Origin: CAYSBE01 sp044337585
GTDB lineage: Bacteria; Bacteroidota; Bacteroidia; UKL13-3
Length of the DNA: 64,000 nt
Assembly: GCA_044337585.1 (NCBI GenBank)
Contig: JBIINH010000001.1
Span: forward strand, 1 to 64,000
Direction: 5' to 3'
In this document: positions 18,056 through 25,197 of the stretch, piece by piece
Numbering within the stretch: position 1 is the first letter of the stretch
How the letters are laid out: each line of letters opens with the position of its first letter
Translations under genes and position numbers: made by a program
The notes under the pieces: generated by a model
Told to the model about the DNA's origin: nothing
What the model saw: the letters and a program-made list of their open reading frames with translations, nothing else
The model's database searches: none

Positions 18056-18570
18056 AAAGCATTGTGCTTCGCCCGCCTTCAGGCTTGCCGGTTAGGCCAA
18101 CCACTGATAGAGCCAAAGAAAGTTTGTTTAATATTCTCGAAAATCAATTTGATATTTCAGCATTATCTGTTTTAGATATTTTTTCTGGAACTGGAAACAT
18201 CAGTTATGAGTTTTGCTCTCGTGGTGCCAAACAAGTTATTGCTGTTGATATTCATTCAGGTTGCATTCAGTATATAAAAGAGGTAAAACAAAAACATTTG
18301 TTAAACCAACTATCGGTGTGTAGGAAGGATGCTTTTACATATCTTAATCAATGTGAACAAAACCAGTTTGATATCATTTTCGCTGATGCACCTTATGCAC
18401 TGCATCGCATTTTGGACATTCCAAGCATTGTTTTAAATAAGCAACTACTCAAATCCAATGGCTTACTTATAATTGAACATGATACCAATTTGGAAATGCA
18501 ACTACAAATCGGTTTTTTTGATAAAAGAACCTATGGTCAATCTGCCTTTTCTTTTTTCAGATTTTCGTAA
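18031..18570 (+). CDS. rsmD: 16S rRNA (guanine(966)-N2)-methyltransferase RsmD
   Basis: 179 residues, the normal RsmD length. It methylates G966 of 16S rRNA (E. coli numbering) during 30S assembly. The N-terminal MRIISGSLKSIVL and VRPTTDRAKESLFNIL are RsmD signatures, and the SAM-binding loop is LDIFSGTGNISYEF. The catalytic motif, normally DPPY or DPPF, reads DAPY here (FADAPYAL). The start is GTG at 18031, inside the end of DUF3822. It is followed 12 bases later by coaD, a common gene pair in bacteria. Confidence 0.93.
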   Translation: MRIISGSLKSIVLRPPSGLPVRPTTDRAKESLFNILENQFDISALSVLDIFSGTGNISYEFCSRGAKQVIAVDIHSGCIQYIKEVKQKHLLNQLSVCRKDAFTYLNQCEQNQFDIIFADAPYALHRILDIPSIVLNKQLLKSNGLLIIEHDTNLEMQLQIGFFDKRTYGQSAFSFFRFS

Positions 18571-18582
18571 ACGCATATAACT

Positions 18583-19053
18583 ATGACAGCACCCATCAGA
18601 CGCAAAGCACTATTTCCAGGCACATTTGATCCGATTACGGTTGGACACGTTAATATCATAGAACGGGCTATGAACTTATTTGACGAAATAGTGGTGGGTA
18701 TAGGAAAAAACAGCAGCAAAGCTACCTTGTTTCCACTAGAAAAACGTGAGCAATGGATTCGAGATATTTTTAAAGCCCATACCAAAGTAAGTGTAGCTAC
18801 ATACGATGGATTAACTGTAGACTTCTGCAGAGAGATAGGGGCGAATTTTGTCTTACGTGGCCTGCGCAATATGGCCGATTTTGATTATGAAAAAAACATT
18901 GCCCAAATGAATAAGCTGGTTTATAATGAGGCGGAAACTGTTTTCTTAATGTGCGACCCAGCATATACCCCAATAAGCTCATCAGTTGTTCGCGACCTTA
19001 TTCGCAACAATGGAAGTATTGAGGGATTTGTGCCCAAAGAAGTAAAACTGTAA
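18583..19053 (+). CDS. coaD: Phosphopantetheine adenylyltransferase
   Basis: 156 residues, full length. It catalyses the fourth step of coenzyme A synthesis, 4'-phosphopantetheine plus ATP to dephospho-CoA. The nucleotidyltransferase motifs are intact: GTFDPITVGH (the HxGH-type site, His at the end), the RGLRNMADFDYE substrate loop, and ISSSVVRDL near the C-terminus. It is co-directional with rsmD (12-base gap) and ends directly against the convergent AlkD-like gene. Confidence 0.97.
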   Translation: MTAPIRRKALFPGTFDPITVGHVNIIERAMNLFDEIVVGIGKNSSKATLFPLEKREQWIRDIFKAHTKVSVATYDGLTVDFCREIGANFVLRGLRNMADFDYEKNIAQMNKLVYNEAETVFLMCDPAYTPISSSVVRDLIRNNGSIEGFVPKEVKL

Positions 19054-19764
19054 TTACTTTGCCATTGCCTGAATTTTCAAATTAGCGGGCCATTTTTCTA
19101 TGGCATATCGCAATGCTGTTCGCGGCATTTTTTGTTTGTTTTGCAGCACAAAATCTATAATTCGGTCAGGCTGTTTTTCAAAACTTACTTTTAGCATCCA
19201 TCCATATCCTTTCTGCACCATGTCATCCGGGTCTTTTAGAAGAATAGAGGCAATTTTTAATATTTCATTTGTAAACAATCCCCTTTTGCCGGGTATAATG
19301 AGCGATACGGCAGCAGCCCTTCGCATCCAGGTATTTTTGCTTTTTGCCCAAGCAAACAGTTTAGGCAATGAGTCAGGGTATTGCATGATGTACGAGCCAA
19401 CGCTGTGGTTGCAAAAAGTATCACACGTAGCCCAATTGGTAATGTATTTCGTTATCCATTTTTCAAAAATGGGAAGGTCATTTTCTAAAAAGTTTTTCTT
19501 TTGCCTATACGACCAATCACATGCAACCATCGCTTCTTCTTGTATGCCTGATTTCCATAGGATTTCGCAAAGTTTAAATACATCAACTTTTGAGGGTTTG
19601 TCCAATAATCGGTAATATTTTCTGCTGAGCAGTTTCAAGTCAGCTGCTTTAATGCCAATACACTGAATCTCGTTCTTGAAAAAACGCTGCGTTGATAAGG
19701 CAATGGCTTCGTTAGATTGATCAGCCATTTCTTGTTTTAACTGTTGCAACACTTTTTTTGTCAT
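19054..19764 (-). CDS. DNA alkylation repair protein, AlkD-like HEAT-repeat family
   Basis: 236 residues, all alpha, HEAT-like repeats throughout, matching the DNA alkylation repair (AlkC/AlkD) family. Landmarks are the central NWATCDTFCNH (the Trp/Asp pair used by AlkD glycosylases to excise alkylated bases), TWMRRAAAVSLI and DMVQKGYGWMLK. It is cytoplasmic. It starts inside the end of the YggS gene (4-base overlap), so it is probably second in a two-gene operon. The glycosylase activity is inferred from family knowledge. Confidence 0.88.
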   Translation of the reverse strand: MTKKVLQQLKQEMADQSNEAIALSTQRFFKNEIQCIGIKAADLKLLSRKYYRLLDKPSKVDVFKLCEILWKSGIQEEAMVACDWSYRQKKNFLENDLPIFEKWITKYITNWATCDTFCNHSVGSYIMQYPDSLPKLFAWAKSKNTWMRRAAAVSLIIPGKRGLFTNEILKIASILLKDPDDMVQKGYGWMLKVSFEKQPDRIIDFVLQNKQKMPRTALRYAIEKWPANLKIQAMAK

Positions 19765-20420
19765 GGGTTTGTTCTTTCTCCAAATATGGTGCTACCTATG
19801 CGTATCATGTTGCTCCCGTTAGAAATGGCAATTTCATAGTCACTACTCATACCCATTGATAGTATATTAAAATCAGCTGATTTTAGTTCAGCGGCTTTGG
19901 AATCAAACAGGGTTTTAAGGTGTTTGAATTCAGCAGCTACCATATGCATATCATCGCTATTGCTTGCCATACCCATTAGTCCGCGTATACGAATGCCACT
20001 CAATGATGTTGATGAAGCTAATAACTCCGTTAGCTCTTGTTGGTCGAGTCCAAACTTTGTTTCCTCTTTGGCAATGTATACCTGCAACAAGCAATCAATA
20101 ATGCGGTTATGTTTCAATGCATGCTTGTTAATTTCTTCCAACAATTTTAGGCTGTCAACCGAATGGATGAGGTAAACAAATGGAGCAATGTATTTTACCT
20201 TGTTGGTCTGCAGGTGACCAATTACATGCCAATGGATGTCATTTGGGAGTTCAGCAGCTTTGGCAACCAGCTCTTGTACTTTATTTTCTCCAAAGTGCCT
20301 ATGTCCTGATTCATAGGCTTCTTGTATGTAGGAGGCGGGTTTGGTTTTGCTTACAGCAACCAATATTACTTCGGAAGGTATTTCCTGCTTTATTTTTTCA
20401 ATATTTGCACCAATACTCAT
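19761..20420 (-). CDS. YggS/PROSC-family pyridoxal phosphate homeostasis protein
   Basis: 219 residues, a single-domain TIM-barrel PLP-binding protein. The PLP lysine is in LVAVSKTKP (near residue 25). Further signatures are HRHFGENKVQEL, WHVIGHLQTNK, GLMGMAS and LSMGMSSDYEIAI plus IRIGSTIFGER near the C-terminus. It controls vitamin B6 and amino-acid balance and has no known catalytic reaction. Its ATG lies only 3 bases from the ATG of the divergent DUF4296 gene, so its promoter must lie inside the neighbour. Confidence 0.94.
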   Translation of the reverse strand: MSIGANIEKIKQEIPSEVILVAVSKTKPASYIQEAYESGHRHFGENKVQELVAKAAELPNDIHWHVIGHLQTNKVKYIAPFVYLIHSVDSLKLLEEINKHALKHNRIIDCLLQVYIAKEETKFGLDQQELTELLASSTSLSGIRIRGLMGMASNSDDMHMVAAEFKHLKTLFDSKAAELKSADFNILSMGMSSDYEIAISNGSNMIRIGSTIFGERTNP

Positions 20421-20423
20421 GAT

Positions 20424-20849
20424 ATGAAATTTTTACAAACATATACATACACTGCCATTCTTGCTATTTTGCTTTTTGGTTGTTCTGGAGGCGAAAAAAA
20501 AATGACAGTATCACAACCCGATACGTTGCTTACTCGCTCTGAAATGGCTAAGATACTAACCGATATTCATTTGGCAGATGTAATTATTACAGACAAAGCA
20601 TTGCCATCAGATTCGGCATCCGCCCTTCGACAAGGATTTTATGAAGCTATTTTTAAGAAATTTAATCATAGCGAAGAAACAATCAGAAGCAATTTTGCGT
20701 ATTATAAAACAGATATGCCACAAATGGACTCTATTTATGCGGATATCATAAATCAATTGTCGCAAATGGAGGCATCCTACTCACGAATTCCTGATAATAT
20801 ATCACTAACTAACGAAGGTAAATTTAATGCCATACCCACAAAACCTTGA
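20424..20849 (+). CDS. DUF4296 domain lipoprotein
   Basis: 141 residues from the ATG at 20424; the frame is open further upstream, but that part is antisense to yggS. Residues 1-20 are a lipoprotein signal ending in LLFGC, so Cys20 should be lipid-modified. Residues 35-120 match the DUF4296 pattern (TRSEMAKILTDIHLADVI, then IFKKFNHSEETIRSNFAYY), known only from Bacteroidota and without an assigned function. It overlaps mutS2 by 23 bases, so both are in one transcript. Confidence 0.8.
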   Translation: MKFLQTYTYTAILAILLFGCSGGEKKMTVSQPDTLLTRSEMAKILTDIHLADVIITDKALPSDSASALRQGFYEAIFKKFNHSEETIRSNFAYYKTDMPQMDSIYADIINQLSQMEASYSRIPDNISLTNEGKFNAIPTKP

Positions 20850-23196
20850 GCATAAGCTCGAGTTTGATCAAATAAGAACCCGACTAAACGATTTGTGTAT
20901 TTCGCCACTGGGGCAGCAATACGTTTCGCAAATCCGTTTCACTACCAAAAATGATAGGGTAGAAATGATGCTTAGGCAAACACACGAATTTGTTAGCATA
21001 CTTTCAACAGACAAGCCATTTCCGTCAGAACATTTTTACCCAATTGACATTTACTTAAAAAAGGCTTCGCTAGAGGGAATGTTTTTGATTGAAGATGAAC
21101 TGCATCACATTTTACTTATGATGCGCACTTTTACTCAAATATGTAAATATTTCGAAGACCGTAGTGAAAATTATCCAGAGCTTTTTCAAATTTTTGGAGG
21201 CATCACACTTCAGCCACATATCATCAAAAATATTGAGAAAGTGATTGATGAAGAAGGCATTATCAGGCCTAATGCATCGCCCGAACTTTCAAAGCTTTCG
21301 AGCCAAATTGCAGATAAAGAAAAAGAAATTAGAAGGCGAATTAATAAGCTTTATGAGAAATACTACGAACTGAATTATTTAGGCGATACGGGCATTACGG
21401 TTAGAGACGGACGTTTGGTATTGCCTGTTTTGGCCGATCATAAAAAACATGTAGTGGGGTTTGTGCACGATGAATCAGCAACTGGGCAAACCATTTTTAT
21501 AGAGCCTACTGAAGTATTTGATTTGAATAACATATTGCGTGAATTGCAAATTGCCTATCGCAGGGAAAGAGAACGCATATTGACAGAGTTAACCTCACGC
21601 CTGAGGCCTGATTTGCCCGAGTTGGCCAAGTATACCCAGAAGATGGGAATTGCAGATTTCATTAGGGCAAAAGCATTGCTTGCAATGCAATTGGACGCAA
21701 ACATGCCAGTGCTCACCAAACATCCCGTCTTGCATTTGCAGAAAGCATTTCACCCCTTGCTTAAAATGCGCTTGCAGAAAAATAAACAGGAAGTTGTTCC
21801 GCTCAATATAGTGATGAATAGAGATAGCCGCATTGTGGTGATATCGGGGCCAAATGCCGGAGGTAAATCTGTATGTCTGAAAACAGTTGGGTTATTGCAG
21901 TATATGGCTCAGTGTGGTTTGTTAATTCCAGCTTCACCAAATAGTGAAATATATGTGTTTAGCGATTTAATGGTTGATATTGGTGACGAGCAATCAATAG
22001 AAAATGATTTGAGTACTTACAGCTCACACCTCAAGCACATGAAATATTTTACCGATTTTGTGAATGCCAAAACACTGTTTTTGATTGATGAATTTGGAAC
22101 CGGTACCGACCCACAGTTTGGAGGACCACTGGCAGAAGCAATATTGGATAAATTGATGCGAAAAGGAGCATATGGTGTGGTAACAACCCACTACAGTAAC
22201 TTGAAAAATTATGCATCCAATACGCAGTTTATCCAAAATGCAAGCATGTTATTTGATAATGTAAATCTTATTCCATTATACATACTCGAGCAAGGCAAAC
22301 CCGGAAGCTCTTATGCATTTGAAATAGCTCAAAAAACCGGTTTGCCTGATGATGTATTGCAGTATGCAAAAAGCAAGATAGGTGATAAACAAAAAAGGGT
22401 AGATGATTTGCTGATTGAATTGGAGCGTGAGAAGAAACATGTGAGCGAACTCAAACAACGTTTTGAGAAACGGGATATAGAAGCGCAAACGATGTTGGAA
22501 AAGTATGAGTTGCTGACAAAAGAGATTGAAACACAAAAGAAAAAATTGATAGCAGCCGCTAAGCACGAAGCACGCTCATTGATTAGCGAGGCCAATAGCC
22601 GTATTGAAAATACCATTCGTGAAATCAAAGAGAAAAAAGCAGATACCGAAACCATCAGAAAAGTGAGGCAAGACATTAAGCAGGAAACCGAAAAGCTAAA
22701 AATAACCGAAGCCCCTGCTGAAAAACCCAAACCCAAACCGATTCATTCTATCGCAATAGGCATGACAGTGAAGATGAGCGGGCAAAGTGAACCGGGTGAA
22801 ATATTGGAACTTAAAAAAGGAAAAGCCCTTGTAAGTTTTGGATTCATACAAACATGGGTAGATACGGACAGGCTAGAGATTTCAACCGTTGCCGATAAAA
22901 ATAAAACAATTGCAAAATCGCCAATGGATTTGAATACTAAAATCCAACATTTTCAAACCGAACTTAACCTGATTGGTGTAAGGGGAGAAGATGCCATTCG
23001 GAAGTTGCAAGAGTATATGGATGATGCCTATTTATTAGGTTTCAAACAAGTGCGCATTGTGCATGGAAAAGGATATGGAATTTTACGTAAGTTGGTACGC
23101 GAGTGGTTGCGTAAATCAGGCATGGTTGAATCTATTGCAGATGAACACATCGAAATGGGAGGAGATGGCGTAAGTATTGTTACGTTGAAACTTTGA
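20827..23196 (+). CDS. mutS2: MutS2-family ATPase with C-terminal Smr domain
   Basis: 789 residues, the normal MutS2 length. It has the MutS core/clamp helices (about 1-300), the ATPase domain with Walker A SGPNAGGKSV and Walker B FLIDEFGTGTDP, a long coiled coil at about 515-640, a small beta domain, and the Smr domain at about 715-789 with HGKGYGILRKLV. MutS2 suppresses recombination or rescues collided ribosomes in different bacteria. The Smr LDxRG motif, linked to nuclease activity, reads LNLIGVRG here, so nuclease activity is doubtful. It overlaps the DUF4296 gene by 23 bases and starts at ATG 20827. Confidence 0.95.
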   Translation: MPYPQNLEHKLEFDQIRTRLNDLCISPLGQQYVSQIRFTTKNDRVEMMLRQTHEFVSILSTDKPFPSEHFYPIDIYLKKASLEGMFLIEDELHHILLMMRTFTQICKYFEDRSENYPELFQIFGGITLQPHIIKNIEKVIDEEGIIRPNASPELSKLSSQIADKEKEIRRRINKLYEKYYELNYLGDTGITVRDGRLVLPVLADHKKHVVGFVHDESATGQTIFIEPTEVFDLNNILRELQIAYRRERERILTELTSRLRPDLPELAKYTQKMGIADFIRAKALLAMQLDANMPVLTKHPVLHLQKAFHPLLKMRLQKNKQEVVPLNIVMNRDSRIVVISGPNAGGKSVCLKTVGLLQYMAQCGLLIPASPNSEIYVFSDLMVDIGDEQSIENDLSTYSSHLKHMKYFTDFVNAKTLFLIDEFGTGTDPQFGGPLAEAILDKLMRKGAYGVVTTHYSNLKNYASNTQFIQNASMLFDNVNLIPLYILEQGKPGSSYAFEIAQKTGLPDDVLQYAKSKIGDKQKRVDDLLIELEREKKHVSELKQRFEKRDIEAQTMLEKYELLTKEIETQKKKLIAAAKHEARSLISEANSRIENTIREIKEKKADTETIRKVRQDIKQETEKLKITEAPAEKPKPKPIHSIAIGMTVKMSGQSEPGEILELKKGKALVSFGFIQTWVDTDRLEISTVADKNKTIAKSPMDLNTKIQHFQTELNLIGVRGEDAIRKLQEYMDDAYLLGFKQVRIVHGKGYGILRKLVREWLRKSGMVESIADEHIEMGGDGVSIVTLKL

Positions 23197-23201
23197 TGCA
23201 G

Positions 23202-24302
23202 TTATTTTTTTAGCCTGTTGGGCCAAAAGTCTATTTTATTTTTTTTCTTTTTATTTTCATCCATAACTGAATCGCCAAGCAGCAAAGCTATGGGCTTAAG
23301 TTCAATGTATTGTTCACAAACTACTTTGAACATCGCAGCTAAAGGCAAAAACAAAATCATTCCGGCTACACCCCAAACAGAAGCACCAATGATGATACTC
23401 AAAATGGAAGTGAGTGCATTAATTTTTAGGTTTCCTCCTACAATTTTGGGAGTTAGAAAATTGTTGTCAACAAACTGGATGAATGAGTAAAAAAGTGCAA
23501 TAGAAATTGGCATCCATAATGAATCATACGTCATGAATGCATACACAATAGGAATGGCTGCACCTAATAATGTTCCAACATATGGGATAATTGCCAATAC
23601 CGCAGCTAAAAAACCAAATAACAATGGATTATCAATTCCAATAATCCATAACCCTAAACTATTTAAGCAGCCTAATATGAGCACAATCATAAGCAATCCA
23701 GAAAGGTATTGTTGGCCAACCTGCTGAATGGATTTAAACATCTCAAAGGCCTTTTTTCTATTTTCCTGAGGATAAAAATGAATAAACGCATGAACCAATC
23801 CTTTTCTATAGATTAATATCAAGAAGGTAAATACCATGGCTGTTACAAGTCCAAGTAAGAATTCAGATGTGCTGCTGAATGTTTGACTTAAGAGTGAGCC
23901 CCATGAAATATTCAACCAACTTTTTAGTTTTTCATATAACTCACCTGTCTCCAGCGTACCTACGAACCCCAAGTTTTTATTCGTGTATATAGTTATATCA
24001 GCAAATAGTCTAATTATTTTATCTTTAAAATCAGTGATGTTTTCAGTTTGATTCATGATGCTATTGGATAAAATAAGAACGATACCTCCAACAACAAGAA
24101 ACAATGAAAGCATGGAAAGCGAAGTTGCCAATACCTTGCCTGCTCGCCACGACTCAATTTTTCGGCATATTGGAAAAAGGATAAACGAAATTAAAAGGGC
24201 AAAAGCGAGTGGAATAAGAACCGATTTGGCCAAAATAAGTACCGCCAAAAAAGCAAATAGAGTGGCCAGTACGTAAAATATTTTTTGGAAAGACAGTTGC
24301 AT
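23202..24302 (-). CDS. AI-2E family transporter (PerM/TqsA-like)
   Basis: 366 residues, about seven or eight membrane segments: two pairs at the N-terminus, a soluble stretch, then four at the C-terminus with the family motifs PLLFGFLAAVLAIIPYVGTLLGAAIP, FVDNNFLTPKIVGG and GAAIPIVYA. Members export autoinducer-2 or act as Na+/H+ exchangers; the substrate here is unknown. The tail is very basic (Lys-rich, ends PNRLKK). Upstream lies an inverted repeat at 24320-24349 that overlaps the promoter region. It is convergent with mutS2, 5 bases apart. Confidence 0.9.
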   Translation of the reverse strand: MQLSFQKIFYVLATLFAFLAVLILAKSVLIPLAFALLISFILFPICRKIESWRAGKVLATSLSMLSLFLVVGGIVLILSNSIMNQTENITDFKDKIIRLFADITIYTNKNLGFVGTLETGELYEKLKSWLNISWGSLLSQTFSSTSEFLLGLVTAMVFTFLILIYRKGLVHAFIHFYPQENRKKAFEMFKSIQQVGQQYLSGLLMIVLILGCLNSLGLWIIGIDNPLLFGFLAAVLAIIPYVGTLLGAAIPIVYAFMTYDSLWMPISIALFYSFIQFVDNNFLTPKIVGGNLKINALTSILSIIIGASVWGVAGMILFLPLAAMFKVVCEQYIELKPIALLLGDSVMDENKKKKNKIDFWPNRLKK

Positions 24303-24319
24303 ATTTATAATAGTTATTC

Positions 24320-24349
24320 ATTTAGTGTAATACATTTATTATACTAAAT
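24320..24349 (-). promoter_or_regulatory. Inverted repeat upstream of the AI-2E transporter (possible operator)
   Basis: Arms of 13 bases, ATTTAGTGTAATA (24320-24332) and TATTATACTAAAT (24337-24349), with one mismatch and a 4-base spacer. It lies 17 bases before the transporter start, so a bound dimer would cover the promoter. There is no T-run after it on the transporter strand, which argues against a terminator. Confidence 0.4.
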
Positions 24350-24473
24350 ATTGATATCACAGGCCTCATCCTATGAAACCTTATCAAATATACGCTTTAC
24401 TTCTCTTCGGACAGTATTTTATTATTCTTCAGCGGTAGACAACTACATTAAGCAAATTCACCTATTTCGACTA

Positions 24474-24620
24474 CTATTCATTAGCCACTTTGTAAAACAA
24501 CTGCATAAGTACAAAATATGGTAAGTTGATGTACGCGATTAAGGTGAATAGATGGGCCCAAAAGAATTCTGTAAGTACCCTGAAAATCGGATTGATCAAA
24601 AGGCTTTTTCGACCCCAACT
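24474..24620 (-). pseudogene. Possible remnant: C-terminal membrane segment without start codon
   Basis: The frame stays open for 48 codons between a TGA and a TAG and reads like the end of a membrane protein (NPIFRVLTEFF, LFTLIAYINLPYFVLM). It has no start codon near its beginning. A second frame over the same bases gives a 47-residue ATG frame (24481-24624), which looks less protein-like. Too short to decide; this may be chance. Confidence 0.2.
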
Positions 24621-24660
24621 TCATTTTCTTACTGATAAGTTATTCGGACTTATGAGAGAA

Positions 24661-24706
24661 CTCTTTATATTTAATTTACCCAAACAAGTAAATTAAATAT
24701 AAAGAG
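24661..24706. repeat. Perfect 19-bp inverted repeat
   Basis: CTCTTTATATTTAATTTAC at 24661-24679 and its exact reverse complement at 24688-24706, with an 8-base loop. On the plus strand it is followed by GAAAAAAA, and on the minus strand no T-run follows, so it is not a standard terminator. It could be a leftover of a small mobile element or a structured RNA. Confidence 0.85.
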
Positions 24707-24721
24707 GAAAAAAACTGTAAA

Positions 24722-24901
24722 CTATTTTCCCAATATTTTATGTTCGATATTAATTATTGAATCAAGCATGGCTTTTTCTTTTGTAATTAAGGTGTCCAAT
24801 AGCATTACTTTTGACATTTCTACATTGAGGGTTGAGTCCAATGAATTTAGTTTACCATCTAAAATACGTTGCTTTTCTTCTAGCTTAGCTAGCGGCAACA
24901 T
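24722..24901 (-). CDS. Small coiled-coil protein, or second half of a frameshifted gene
   Basis: 59 codons from an ATG that overlaps the end of the upstream 67-residue frame by 13 bases. The sequence is charged and helical (LPLAKLEEKQRILDGKLNSL, then MSKVMLLDTLITKEKAMLDS), a probable coiled coil. Either it is translated by coupling, or it is the true C-terminus of the secreted protein at 24889-25092, joined by a -1 shift at AAAA just before the ATG. The joined protein would be about 120 residues with a signal peptide. I do not recognise a family. Confidence 0.5.
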   Translation of the reverse strand: MLPLAKLEEKQRILDGKLNSLDSTLNVEMSKVMLLDTLITKEKAMLDSIINIEHKILGK

Positions 24902-25092
24902 TTTGCATCATCTTCTTCGTTTAGCTCTCGTTCAACACACATTTTATCGCCATTTGGAATTTCTTCTTTGTTGTCGAAAGCCAAATTAGTAGATTTATAA
25001 TCAGCAACTTGTGAATTGAAAGCGACATTTGAATATGAGGCGTATGCCTGACACAGCAAGAAGGCAAATAAAATGTATATCCTCAGTTTCAT
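24889..25092 (-). CDS. Small exported protein, N-terminal part
   Basis: 67 codons. Residues 1-20 are a signal peptide (MKLRIYILFAFLLCQAYAS). The mature part is short and acidic (NKEEIPNGDKMCVERELNEEDD) and stops abruptly after KCCR. The next frame (24722-24901) continues in the same style with a one-base shift, so this may be a broken gene, a sequencing error at a short A-run, or a programmed -1 shift. Function unknown. Confidence 0.55.
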   Translation of the reverse strand: MKLRIYILFAFLLCQAYASYSNVAFNSQVADYKSTNLAFDNKEEIPNGDKMCVERELNEEDDAKCCR

Positions 25093-25197
25093 TTCGCAGC
25101 AAATATAACTTTACCTTTTCAACAATATAGACTTTATTGAGTTTTACTTTATTTTTACTTATCTGCCAAAAACAAAAAAAGGTAATTTATAGTACTA

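Larger units (their letters stand above)
24303..24721. other. 419-base stretch without a convincing gene
   Basis: Between the AI-2E transporter and the small secreted proteins I see two inverted repeats (24320-24349 and 24661-24706) and a short hydrophobic reading frame without a start codon (24474-24620, minus). Nothing else is supportable. Confidence 0.6.

Noticed and set aside
20322..20423. 34-codon extension before the DUF4296 lipoprotein
   Set aside because: It is antisense to yggS, and the lipoprotein signal begins at ATG 20424.
22329..22736. 135-codon minus-strand frame opposite the MutS2 coiled coil
   Set aside because: The Ser/Phe-rich pattern is what antisense of a Lys/Glu-rich coiled coil produces.
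24661..24706. Insertion sequence end
   Set aside because: No transposase or second copy is visible in the window, so I recorded only a repeat.
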